The notes beneath the pieces were generated by a model. It searched no databases. It saw nothing but the letters and a program-made list of their open reading frames with translations, and was not told the origin of the DNA. 45,748 nucleotides of DNA from Acidobacteriota bacterium (GTDB taxonomy: Bacteria; Acidobacteriota; Terriglobia; Terriglobales; Acidobacteriaceae), in contig JAJYSV010000035.1 in NCBI GenBank assembly GCA_021793405.1, forward strand, positions 1 to 45,748, written 5' to 3'. Below are positions 25,231 to 33,100 of this stretch, one piece after another. Position 1 is the first letter of the stretch. Every line of letters starts with the position of its first letter. The position numbers and the translations under genes were made by a program.

Positions 25231-26337
25231 CTACGGTTGAATCACAATCTTCATGGAGTCCGGCTTCGGCTCGGACGCGAACGCGATGGCTTCCGCCGCC
25301 TGCTCCAGCGGAAAGCGATGGGAGATCAACCGAGTGAGATCGAAGTGGTCGGTGTAGCCGTTCAATACCAACTGAGAGGCTTCCTGCTGAACCTCCGCGG
25401 AAGAACTGTAGGAACCTATAAGAGACTTCTCGTCCATGCAAATCGCAGATGGATCGATACTAACTTCGCTGCGCTGCGTGGCCGCAAACAGCAGCACACG
25501 GCCGCCGAAACGCACCGCCTCCATCGCCGTGCGAATCAGCGCATTGCCCGCCACAGCAACAATTACAACATCCGCGCCACGACCTTCCGTCAGGCTTTTT
25601 GCAATGGCGATTGGATCTTCTTTGTCTGCACGGATGGGGTGATGCAGATCGAATTGCGCGGCGGCTTGATGGCGCGAAACGTACAGGTCCGAAGTCAACA
25701 CCGTCGCGCCGGTTCGCCTTGCCAGCGCGGCCAGCAAAATTCCGATCGACCCCTGTCCGATCACCAGTACGGTCTCGTCGGCGGCAAGACGCAGATTGTG
25801 AATCGCCTTAAAGCATGTATTTACCGGCTCAATCCACAGCGCCTGTTCAAACGGCACGTGGTCGGGAATAGCAATTAGCCCGCGCTCCACAATCCAGTCC
25901 ATCACGCGAATGTATTCCGCGAAGCCGCCGCCAGACGGCTCGAATCCGGCCGTACAACCGACGCGCTTGTACGTATCGCATTGCGAGTATGTCTTTTTGC
26001 GGCAATAGTAACAGCCCTTCCCGCAAGGAACATGATGGAAGGCCATGACTCGGTCGCCGACCTTCCAGCCAGTTACTTTATCGCCGACGGCGGCAATGAC
26101 TCCAGCCATCTCGTGGCCAAAAATTCTAGGAGCGGCATGGGAGCCTGAATGAATTTTCTTCAGGTCCGTGCCGCAAATGCCGCAGCTGTGAATGCGTACC
26201 AGGACTTCGCCCGGACTAATGGCCGGAACGGGCACTTCCTCCACGCGAATATCGTTGATACCGCGATAGACGGCCGCTTGCATGGTTGCCGGCACGTCTC
26301 TGATCGTCAAGGTTTCTGTATCTGTCACAGTGATCAT
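25231..26337 (-). CDS. Zinc-dependent MDR dehydrogenase (first of two)
   Basis: This 368-residue medium-chain dehydrogenase has catalytic zinc ligands Cys55 (G-I-C-G-T-D) and His75-Glu76, and structural zinc ligands Cys105, 109, 112 and 120. The dinucleotide fold contains V-I-G-Q-G-S-I-G. The ATG at 26337 comes 1 nt after the hpnG stop, with a GGAG-like site inside the end of hpnG; the 25 residues that can be read upstream are within hpnG in another frame and are rejected. The tight junction ties it to HpnG, which releases adenine to leave ribosylhopane, whose reductase has to my knowledge not been assigned to a gene. It is a strong candidate for that step; the evidence is context only. Confidence 0.85.
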   Translation of the reverse strand: MITVTDTETLTIRDVPATMQAAVYRGINDIRVEEVPVPAISPGEVLVRIHSCGICGTDLKKIHSGSHAAPRIFGHEMAGVIAAVGDKVTGWKVGDRVMAFHHVPCGKGCYYCRKKTYSQCDTYKRVGCTAGFEPSGGGFAEYIRVMDWIVERGLIAIPDHVPFEQALWIEPVNTCFKAIHNLRLAADETVLVIGQGSIGILLAALARRTGATVLTSDLYVSRHQAAAQFDLHHPIRADKEDPIAIAKSLTEGRGADVVIVAVAGNALIRTAMEAVRFGGRVLLFAATQRSEVSIDPSAICMDEKSLIGSYSSSAEVQQEASQLVLNGYTDHFDLTRLISHRFPLEQAAEAIAFASEPKPDSMKIVIQP

Positions 26338-26338
26338 T

Positions 26339-27016
26339 TTATTCCGCTTGCTCCAAAACGTAACGTAATGCCTGGCAGATTCGTTGGGACGCCTGCGATG
26401 CCTGTTTGCCAAGCCGGACAGCCGTTGGAATCAGCCAAGGACGTAACGCAATATACACGGTAAACGAAGATTCGCGAATCCCGCCAAGCTCATCGGTAAA
26501 GAGGTTCAGGTCCGGCAACTTGTCCCAGGCCTCATCGCTGATCGCTCGCAAGGTTCGAAACGGCAGGCTGCGCGCCTGTGCGAACCTCGCGACCGTCGCT
26601 GCCTCCATATCGACCAGGTCTGCATTCCAGCGATCCGCCAGGCTCGACTTTTCGACGGCATTGACCACATGGTCCGTAGTCACCAGAATCCCCCTACCAT
26701 CTTTGCATTCAAATCGCTCGCCCGTCTTGGCGTCGATGACGGTGCCCGGCCAATAGACCGTATCGGCTGCCATCCCACCACGCAGGGCTCCGGCATATCC
26801 AACCGAAATGACGGATTGTATCGGGCCTCTGGACGCTGCCAGCTCGAAAGCGAGCGTCACGCGCTCACCCCCCATGCCCGCACAGACGACAATCGCCCGA
26901 TCGCATTCCCAGATGCTCGTGCCTTCGCGATCTGAGACAGCACGGCTCGGCCAGTCGCGCACAAGCGGCGCAACTTCGCGCGGCAGCGCGGCGAGAATTG
27001 CGATGCGCCCCTTCAT
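26339..27016 (-). CDS. hpnG: Adenosylhopane nucleosidase HpnG
   Basis: This protein of the purine nucleoside phosphorylase/MTA-SAH nucleosidase fold has 225 residues. The family layout is visible: I-A-I-L-A-A-L-P-R-E at the N-terminus, V-C-A-G-M-G, V-I-S-V-G-Y-A-G-A-L, D-M-E-A-A-T-V-A (the ribose-binding M-E pair) and R-A-I-S-D-E-A (catalytic Asp). HpnG removes adenine from adenosylhopane to give ribosylhopane or its phosphate. Start and stop are both coupled: 4-nt overlap with hpnA and 1 nt to the following dehydrogenase gene. Confidence 0.9.
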   Translation of the reverse strand: MKGRIAILAALPREVAPLVRDWPSRAVSDREGTSIWECDRAIVVCAGMGGERVTLAFELAASRGPIQSVISVGYAGALRGGMAADTVYWPGTVIDAKTGERFECKDGRGILVTTDHVVNAVEKSSLADRWNADLVDMEAATVARFAQARSLPFRTLRAISDEAWDKLPDLNLFTDELGGIRESSFTVYIALRPWLIPTAVRLGKQASQASQRICQALRYVLEQAE

Positions 27017-28008
27017 GAGTTGGGGGCATACCCGTGGATGCGAAACCAGTCGATGGCGGCGTGCAGCGCTCTGTCCACCGGAAGCACCTGATAGCCCAAA
27101 TCTCGTTCCGCCTTGGCCGAGCTGGCAAACATTTTCTTCTTTCCCATGCGCACGGCTTCCACGGTGGCGCGCGGCTCACGTCCACGAATGCGGCCCGTAA
27201 TCCATTCGTCAAAAAATGCAAACGTCATCGCTACGGAATGTGGCACCCGCATCGTGGGGGAAGGCAAACCCGTCATGGCCGCCATGCGATCCAGAATCTG
27301 CTTCAACGTGAGATTTTCACCCCCTAAAATATAGCGTTCTCCCGGCGTGCCGCGCTCGAGCGCAGCGACATGCATGGCCGCCACGGCCTGCACGTCCACC
27401 AGATTCAGACCGGTATCCACGTAGGCTGGAAATTTTCGATTGAGAAAATCCACCACGATACGGCCCGTCGGTGTGGGCTTGGCATCATTCGCTCCAATCG
27501 GCGTGGTCGGGTTCAGAATGACGACGTGTTGGCCCAGCAGTGCCGCCGCAATCGCTTCCTGCTCGGCCAGAAACTTCGAACGCTTGTAGTGGCCGATCAT
27601 GTTGTCGATCGACACAGGAGTATCTTCATTGACGACCTCGCCATCCGAGCGAAAACCCATAGTCGCAACACTGGAGGTATAGACAACGCGGCGCACGCCC
27701 GTTTCTCCCGCCAGTCGCAGTAGCGCTTTCGTTCCTTCGACGTTTGCCGCGTACATCGTCTTTGGATCGGGCACCCAAAGCCTGTAGTCCGCCGCAACAT
27801 GGACCAGCGCATCACAGCCGACCAGCGCGCCGCGAAGATTCTCCGGTTGCAGCAGGTCGCCCCGTACCAACTCCGCGTTCAGACCTGCGAGATGCTCCGT
27901 GCGGCTGGTTGTCCGCGTCAGCAAGCGCAGATCTGCGCCCGCGGCGTGGAGCGACTGGGCGACATGGCTCCCGACAAATCCAGTAGCTCCGGTGAGGAAG
28001 ATGCGCAT
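27013..28008 (-). CDS. hpnA: Hopanoid-associated NAD-sugar epimerase HpnA
   Basis: This extended short-chain dehydrogenase of 331 residues has the Rossmann motif T-G-A-T-G-F-V-G at 7-14 and the catalytic pair in Y-K-R-S-K (Tyr and Lys), with S-S-V-A-T-M ahead of it for the catalytic Ser/Thr. The sequence matches the dihydroflavonol-reductase-like HpnA family found in hopanoid clusters; its exact reaction is not settled. It opens the sub-operon hpnA-hpnG-dehydrogenase-dehydrogenase-hpnC-hpnD-hpnE, with a 225-nt gap upstream that probably holds a promoter. Confidence 0.9.
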   Translation of the reverse strand: MRIFLTGATGFVGSHVAQSLHAAGADLRLLTRTTSRTEHLAGLNAELVRGDLLQPENLRGALVGCDALVHVAADYRLWVPDPKTMYAANVEGTKALLRLAGETGVRRVVYTSSVATMGFRSDGEVVNEDTPVSIDNMIGHYKRSKFLAEQEAIAAALLGQHVVILNPTTPIGANDAKPTPTGRIVVDFLNRKFPAYVDTGLNLVDVQAVAAMHVAALERGTPGERYILGGENLTLKQILDRMAAMTGLPSPTMRVPHSVAMTFAFFDEWITGRIRGREPRATVEAVRMGKKKMFASSAKAERDLGYQVLPVDRALHAAIDWFRIHGYAPNS

Positions 28009-28090
28009 AATGAAGGGCGATCGAATCCGAACAGCGTCCCAGTCAGTCTAGAGCAAATCATTGGGCAGCGGAGACGGATGTTGAAGGAGG

Positions 28091-28130
28091 TCATTCTGAC
28101 CGAAGCATAACGGAGTGAAGAATCCAGAGA
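28091..28130. repeat. Dispersed-repeat-like element
   Basis: A 40-nt segment in the gap upstream of hpnA has the form TCATTCTGACCGAAGC...GGAGTGAAGAATCC, with inverted ATTCT/AGAAT ends. From memory it resembles a short palindromic repeat scattered in intergenic DNA of Acidobacteria and some other soil bacteria. No second copy was found in this window, so the call is tentative. Confidence 0.35.
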
Positions 28131-28233
28131 ATATTGGCGGCACTTGCATGGCCATCACTCTCCGGCTTCCTGCTGTGCTCAGAACCACACTGGTTTATTT
28201 TGCGTGCGGTATTTTTAAAACTTTGGAATTTGC

Positions 28234-28671
28234 TTAGTCCAGCGCTTCGGCCTGAATGCCGATATTTTTCTCACCGGTGGCCTTCTTTTCCCAATATCGC
28301 TGCACCCAGGCTTCCCAGCTTTTCCCTGCCGCGGAATCGCGCCCTGTAAACGCCAGGCCGGCAATCTCAGAATACGGAATCGACACGCGCTCCGATGTAT
28401 CTTTCGGCATGATGCGCACAATTGATCGATGCAGCGCGGGTGCAGGCCTGCGATCGAAGATGTATCCCTCAATGCGGCCGCCGGTTTTCAGCGTGATGGT
28501 CACATCCCCGCGATACCCAAACGCCTGCTCCAGCGCGGCGCGAGTTTCTTCCTCGGTCGCCATTGCTGGAATCCATCCTTCCAGCACCTCGTGCTCTGCT
28601 CCCGGTGCGACTTCCATCGCATCAGGATTGGTCGCTGCATTCACAGGCGGATTCGAATGGGACTCCGTCAT
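28234..28671 (-). CDS. Small Sm/SH3-like protein coupled to hpnH
   Basis: This 145-residue soluble protein has no signal peptide. After an acidic, disordered N-terminus (1-37) comes a compact region at about 46-112: a short helix (E-E-T-R-A-A-L-E-Q-A-F), then strands G-D-V-T-I-T-L-K-T-G-G-R-I-E-G-Y-I-F-D, S-I-V-R-I-M-P and R-V-S-I-P-Y-S-E-I-A-G-L-A-F-T-G-R-D. This order is like an Sm/SH3-type small barrel. A Trp-rich helix (S-W-E-A-W-V-Q-R-Y-W) follows. Its ATG overlaps the hpnH TGA (28668-28671), so it is made with HpnH. I do not recognise a named family; regulation or binding in hopanoid synthesis is inference only. Confidence 0.75.
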   Translation of the reverse strand: MTESHSNPPVNAATNPDAMEVAPGAEHEVLEGWIPAMATEEETRAALEQAFGYRGDVTITLKTGGRIEGYIFDRRPAPALHRSIVRIMPKDTSERVSIPYSEIAGLAFTGRDSAAGKSWEAWVQRYWEKKATGEKNIGIQAEALD

Positions 28672-29792
28672 ACGCGCGTTTCCTCCATCGCCCTGGCTGG
28701 TAGGTCAATCTTGACCAGAGGATTGTGCGCATGCACCGGCTGTACCGGCTGATTCAGCAAGTCCAGCGCGGTACGGTCTGGATACAGTGTCATGGTCGCC
28801 TTCACGGTCGCCCATAGTCCTTTCAGCGAGCCAAAGGTGAAGTTCACTCCGGAAGCTTCATATCCAGAATGGACCATGCAGTTCGCACATTTTGGATTTC
28901 CGGATTCAGTCCCGTAATGGCCCCACTCCGTTGCTTCCATCAATTCGGGGAAGGTGTCCGCGTAGCCATCCTGGAGCAAATAGCAGGGCTTTTGCCAGCC
29001 AAACACGTTATAGGTCGGCATGCCCCATGGGGTGCAGGCAAAGTCGCGCTTGCCCATCAGAAATTCCATGTACATCGGCGATGCGTTGAAGCGCCAGCTC
29101 TTCTTGCGATTAGCGAGAATTGCACGGAAAAGCCGACGGGAACGGGCACGACCGAGGAAGTGCTTCTGGTCAGGAGCCTTCTCGTACGTATAGCCCGGCG
29201 CCACCATCATCGACTCCACGCCCGCCTGCATCATCTCGTCGAAGAACGCGCGCACGCTATTCGGGTCCGCCCCATCGAACAGAGTTGTATTCGTAGTGAC
29301 GCGAAAACCCTTCGCTACAGCCTCGCGAATCCCCTCGATCGCCTTGTCGTACCCGCCTTCCAGGCAAACGGAAAAGTCATGATGCTCCCTCTGTCCGTCC
29401 ATGTGTACAGAGAAAGAAAGGTATTTGCTTGGCTTGAACAGGTGCAATTTTTCCTTTAGCAGCAGCGCATTGGTGCACAAATATATGTATTTCTTTCTCT
29501 CAACCAATCCTGCAACTATTTCCCCTATCTGCGGATGCAGAAGGGGTTCTCCACCTGGAATAGAGACCATCGGAGTCCCACATTCGTCCACCGCGCGGAA
29601 GCATTCCTCGGGCGTCAACTGCTTTTTCAAAATATGCGCAGGGTATTGGATCTTTCCACACCCGGCGCAGGCAAGGTTGCAGCGGAACAGAGGCTCCAGC
29701 ATCAGAACCAGGGGATAGCGTTTGCGGCCGCTCCAGCGCTGGCGCAACACGTAGGTTGCCACCGTCCACATTTGTGAGATTGGCACTGCCAT
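28668..29792 (-). CDS. hpnH: Adenosylhopane synthase HpnH (radical SAM)
   Basis: It adds a 5'-deoxyadenosyl group to the side chain of diploptene, making adenosylhopane, the first C35 hopanoid. The 374-residue product has the radical SAM cluster motif C-N-L-A-C-A-G-C (Cys38, 42, 45), the G-G-E-P motif near 80, and later conserved cysteines (C-T-P-W-G, C-Y-L-L, C-A-N-C-M-V-H-S-G-Y-E) typical of HpnH. It sits 69 nt after shc and overlaps the small Sm-like gene by 4 nt. Confidence 0.95.
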   Translation of the reverse strand: MAVPISQMWTVATYVLRQRWSGRKRYPLVLMLEPLFRCNLACAGCGKIQYPAHILKKQLTPEECFRAVDECGTPMVSIPGGEPLLHPQIGEIVAGLVERKKYIYLCTNALLLKEKLHLFKPSKYLSFSVHMDGQREHHDFSVCLEGGYDKAIEGIREAVAKGFRVTTNTTLFDGADPNSVRAFFDEMMQAGVESMMVAPGYTYEKAPDQKHFLGRARSRRLFRAILANRKKSWRFNASPMYMEFLMGKRDFACTPWGMPTYNVFGWQKPCYLLQDGYADTFPELMEATEWGHYGTESGNPKCANCMVHSGYEASGVNFTFGSLKGLWATVKATMTLYPDRTALDLLNQPVQPVHAHNPLVKIDLPARAMEETRV

Positions 29793-29861
29793 TCAGACTC
29801 TCCTTGTTCCTTGCTATTTATCTTCCCACGCATTCAGAGAAGGTGCCGCGCTTATTTCCAG

Positions 29862-31889
29862 TCAACTTGCCTGCCTCAGGTCTTCGGCCTGCCTGGCTCG
29901 ACGATACGTGGTCAGCGCCAGCAGGGGAAAATAATTGCGGTACATGTGATACGACAAATAAAAAACTCGCGGAAATCCCGTTCCCGTGAACTGCTCTTCC
30001 GTCCACGACCCATCCGATCGCTGTTGCTGCAGCAACCAGCGTATTCCCTTGGCGACAGAATCACTGCGAACATCTCCAGCCGCCAGCAAGCCAAGAATGG
30101 CCCACGCCGTTTGAGAAGCAGTGCTGACTCCAACCCCGCGCTGGGTTGGATCGTCGTAGCTCGCGCAACTCTCGCCCCAGCCTCCGTCAGGATTCTGTAC
30201 CATGCGAATCCATTCCGCTGCCTGCAGAATCTGCGGTTCGTGATCCCACACGCCCATCGCCTCTAATCCGCGCAACACCAGAAAGGTCCCGTACAGGTAA
30301 TTCACTCCCCATCGCCCAAACCAGCTTCCGTCTGACTCCTGCTCGCGATAGATAAACTGGATCGCCTTCTCCACCCGCGGATCCTGCCGGGTGACGCCGT
30401 AGCTCGCGAGCATCTCCAGAATGCGCCCAGTGATATCGACGGTCGGCGGATCGAGCATGGCATTGTGATCGGCGAACGGAATATGCTGGAAAATCATCTT
30501 CGTGTTGTCTTTATCGAAGCTGGCCCAGCCTCCGTTCTTGCACTGCATCGCCCAGATCCACTGGATCGCCCGCTGCGTGACATCGTACTGATATCGCTCA
30601 CGAGGGTTTTCGACTTTGTTCAGCGCCAGCAGCACCTGCGCCGAGTCGTCCACATCCGGATAAAACTCATTATTGAACTCAAAGTACCAGCCGCCCGGCT
30701 CCACATGGGGAACCTTCACAGACCAGTCGCCCTTGTGCCGTACCTCCTTGGACAATATCCAGTCGGCAGCCTTCAGCAGGCGCGGATCACGACTGGGAAC
30801 ATCCGCTTCTCCCAGTGCGAAGATCGCATACGCGGTGTCCCACACAGGCGACTTGCAGGGCTGCATGCGAAACGTGGCTTCGCTTTTTCCTGGGACACCC
30901 GGTTCTTCAATTCCTAGCTTTTCGAATTCATCTAATGCGCGAATCACCTGCGGGTCGTCCAGCGAATGGCCCTGACACCGCAACGCGATGACGGCATTCA
31001 AAATTCCCGGATAAATCGCTCCCAGACCATCCGACATTTCCAGCCGCTGAAGCATCCACTTCTCCGCTCGCTTCAGCGCAATCGCGCGTAACGGTCGTAC
31101 ATGGATGCGTTCGCACCAGTGAATCATTCGATCGAAGACAAGGAAGAAATTGCGCCAGCTAAAAATCCGTTTATTCCAGTGCAGGTGCAGATTCGCATGC
31201 TCACGCCCACCGACAAACAATTCCTGAATCCCCTGTTCCGCAGGGAGCTTCTTAAATGGCTTCTTCGCATACGCAATCGAAAGCGGCACCAGCATCGCGC
31301 GCGACCACGAGGAAATTTCGTACAGATTGAAATAAAACCACTTCGGAAACAAGACAATTTCCGGCGGGATGGCGGGAACGGCGTTGTAATCGTACTGGCC
31401 GAAGAAGCACAGATACAGCTTGGTGTAGGTGTTGACTTCGGTCGCGCCGCCGTGCGCTAAAATCCACTCGCGCGCTTTCTCCAATAAGGGATCATCAGCG
31501 GACCAGCCCATGAGTTTCAGCGCGAAATACGCCTTCACGGTGGCGCTGATATTGGATGGACCGCCGGCATAAATGTTCCAGCCGCCGTCTGCGTTCTGGT
31601 GTCGCAGGATCTGCGTAATCGCCCGCCGCATCCGGCCTTCATCTCCAGTGCCGAACAGCCTATGCAGCATAATGTAGTCGGACTCCAGCGTCGTGTCCGC
31701 TTCCAACTCGCCGCACCAGTAGCCGTCAGGATGCTGCTGCGACAGCAGGAGTTCGCGCGAGGAGGCAATCGCGTGTTCGACCTCATCCAGGCTCGCGTCC
31801 ACCCTTCCGAATCGCACGGCAACGGGTTGTTTAACTTGTGAGAGTGGATTCATCAATGAATACAGAATCTCTTTCTGTTCAGATCCCAT
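29862..31889 (-). CDS. shc: Squalene-hopene cyclase
   Basis: This monotopic membrane enzyme folds squalene into hopene/hopanol. The 675 residues match the family. The proton-donating D-x-D-D motif is D412-V-D-D415, in F-Y-P-D-V-D-D-S-A-Q. Several QW repeats (for example Q-N-x-D-G-G-W, Q-x-P-D-G-G-W-G-E, Q-x-S-D-G-S-W) stabilise the alpha-alpha barrels. The start could also be the Met at residue 13 (31853), because the first ATG lacks a clear ribosome site. A promoter-like pair lies just upstream. hpnH follows by 69 nt and ispH precedes by 88 nt. Confidence 0.96.
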   Translation of the reverse strand: MGSEQKEILYSLMNPLSQVKQPVAVRFGRVDASLDEVEHAIASSRELLLSQQHPDGYWCGELEADTTLESDYIMLHRLFGTGDEGRMRRAITQILRHQNADGGWNIYAGGPSNISATVKAYFALKLMGWSADDPLLEKAREWILAHGGATEVNTYTKLYLCFFGQYDYNAVPAIPPEIVLFPKWFYFNLYEISSWSRAMLVPLSIAYAKKPFKKLPAEQGIQELFVGGREHANLHLHWNKRIFSWRNFFLVFDRMIHWCERIHVRPLRAIALKRAEKWMLQRLEMSDGLGAIYPGILNAVIALRCQGHSLDDPQVIRALDEFEKLGIEEPGVPGKSEATFRMQPCKSPVWDTAYAIFALGEADVPSRDPRLLKAADWILSKEVRHKGDWSVKVPHVEPGGWYFEFNNEFYPDVDDSAQVLLALNKVENPRERYQYDVTQRAIQWIWAMQCKNGGWASFDKDNTKMIFQHIPFADHNAMLDPPTVDITGRILEMLASYGVTRQDPRVEKAIQFIYREQESDGSWFGRWGVNYLYGTFLVLRGLEAMGVWDHEPQILQAAEWIRMVQNPDGGWGESCASYDDPTQRGVGVSTASQTAWAILGLLAAGDVRSDSVAKGIRWLLQQQRSDGSWTEEQFTGTGFPRVFYLSYHMYRNYFPLLALTTYRRARQAEDLRQAS

Positions 31890-31915
31890 CGAAACCAGAC
31901 TGACAGCATGGATCT

Positions 31916-31943
31916 TTCATAACTCAAAAGTGGTCGCCGTCAA
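31916..31943 (-). promoter_or_regulatory. Candidate sigma-70 promoter upstream of shc
   Basis: Read on the minus strand: TTGACG (31943-31938), a 16-nt spacer, then TATGAA (31921-31916). Matches are 5/6 and 4/6. Transcription would start about 20 nt before the first shc ATG. It lies in the ispH-shc gap, so shc could be expressed apart from ispH. Confidence 0.42.
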
Positions 31944-31977
31944 GCGAAGCCAGCAGGCTGCTTCGAAGTGGGATCGC

Positions 31978-33018
31978 CTACAAACTGACGGGGGTTGTCT
32001 GCTCTGGCGCTGCCCCGATGGCGCGAACAATCTCCGGCGGCAGGCCGAAGCGAACATTTTCCGGCATGACCTCCACCTCTTCGACGTCGCCGAAACCATT
32101 CCGTTGCAGATAATTGATGACATCCTGCACCAGAATCTCCGGCGCGGATGCGCCGGCCGTCACGGCCACCGTTCTGGCATGTTCCAACCATTCCGGGCGA
32201 ATCTTTTCGGAATCGTCGATCAGATACGCGACCGTATCCAGATTGCGGGAAACTTCGACCAGCCGGTTGGAATTCGAACTGTTGTTCGATCCCACCACTA
32301 GAACCAGGTCCGCCTGGTGGGTCACGTTCTTCACCGCCACCTGACGATTTTCCGTCGCATAGCAGATGTCCTGCGAATGCGGCCCCAAAATACTTGGAAA
32401 CTTCGCCTTCAGAGCGTGAATAATGTCCCGCGCTTCATCCAGGCTCAGCGTGGTCTGGGTCAGATAAGCCACACGCTCAGGATTGGGCACCTCCAGCGCA
32501 GCCACCTCTGCCACAGTGGAAACCACCTGCGTCTCCTCCGGAGCCTCACCCAGCGTGCCTTCAATCTCGTCATGATCGCGATGACCGATCAGCACCAGAG
32601 AATATCCCTGGCGAGCGAACTTGACCGCCTCCACATGAACTTTGGTCACCAGCGGGCAGGTCGCATCGATGACCTTCAGCTTGCGCTGCTTACTGATCTC
32701 CCGCACCGCCGGCGAGACGCCGTGTGCGCTATAAATGACGCGAGCGCCTTCCGGAACCTCATCGATATCATGGACAAAAATCGCGCCCTTTTGTGCTAAA
32801 TCATTAACCACAAATCGATTGTGGACAATCTCACGACGAACATAAATCGGTGCGCCGAAAGTTTCCAACGCAATCTGCACCACGTCGATGGCGCGTACAA
32901 CCCCTGCGCAAAATCCGCGCGGTTTCAGCAGCAGGATACGACGGTCAGTATCGTGGGCGGAGGGAGTTGTCGTTGTGTTCTGAGCGATAGCAGTCACCTC
33001 GTAAGTATACCGTTCCAT
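31978..33018 (-). CDS. ispH: 4-hydroxy-3-methylbut-2-enyl diphosphate reductase
   Basis: This iron-sulfur enzyme performs the last step of the MEP pathway, giving IPP and DMAPP. The 346-residue product has the three cluster cysteines at Cys37 (G-F-C-A-G-V), Cys121 (D-A-T-C-P-L-V) and Cys219 (D-I-C-Y-A-T). Substrate histidines are His66, His99 and His149, and the proton-relay Glu is Glu151 (H-D-E-I-E-G-T). The ATG at 33016-33018 is used; the 24 residues readable upstream look non-coding. Its place directly ahead of shc links isoprenoid precursor supply to hopanoid output. Confidence 0.95.
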   Translation of the reverse strand: MERYTYEVTAIAQNTTTTPSAHDTDRRILLLKPRGFCAGVVRAIDVVQIALETFGAPIYVRREIVHNRFVVNDLAQKGAIFVHDIDEVPEGARVIYSAHGVSPAVREISKQRKLKVIDATCPLVTKVHVEAVKFARQGYSLVLIGHRDHDEIEGTLGEAPEETQVVSTVAEVAALEVPNPERVAYLTQTTLSLDEARDIIHALKAKFPSILGPHSQDICYATENRQVAVKNVTHQADLVLVVGSNNSSNSNRLVEVSRNLDTVAYLIDDSEKIRPEWLEHARTVAVTAGASAPEILVQDVINYLQRNGFGDVEEVEVMPENVRFGLPPEIVRAIGAAPEQTTPVSL

Positions 33019-33100
33019 ATCGGGATCGGCTAGCGGAATCCGCCATATTTTTTGCACCAGGTTCGTAGCACCCCTGGCGGGGAGACGCATTAAAACAGAA

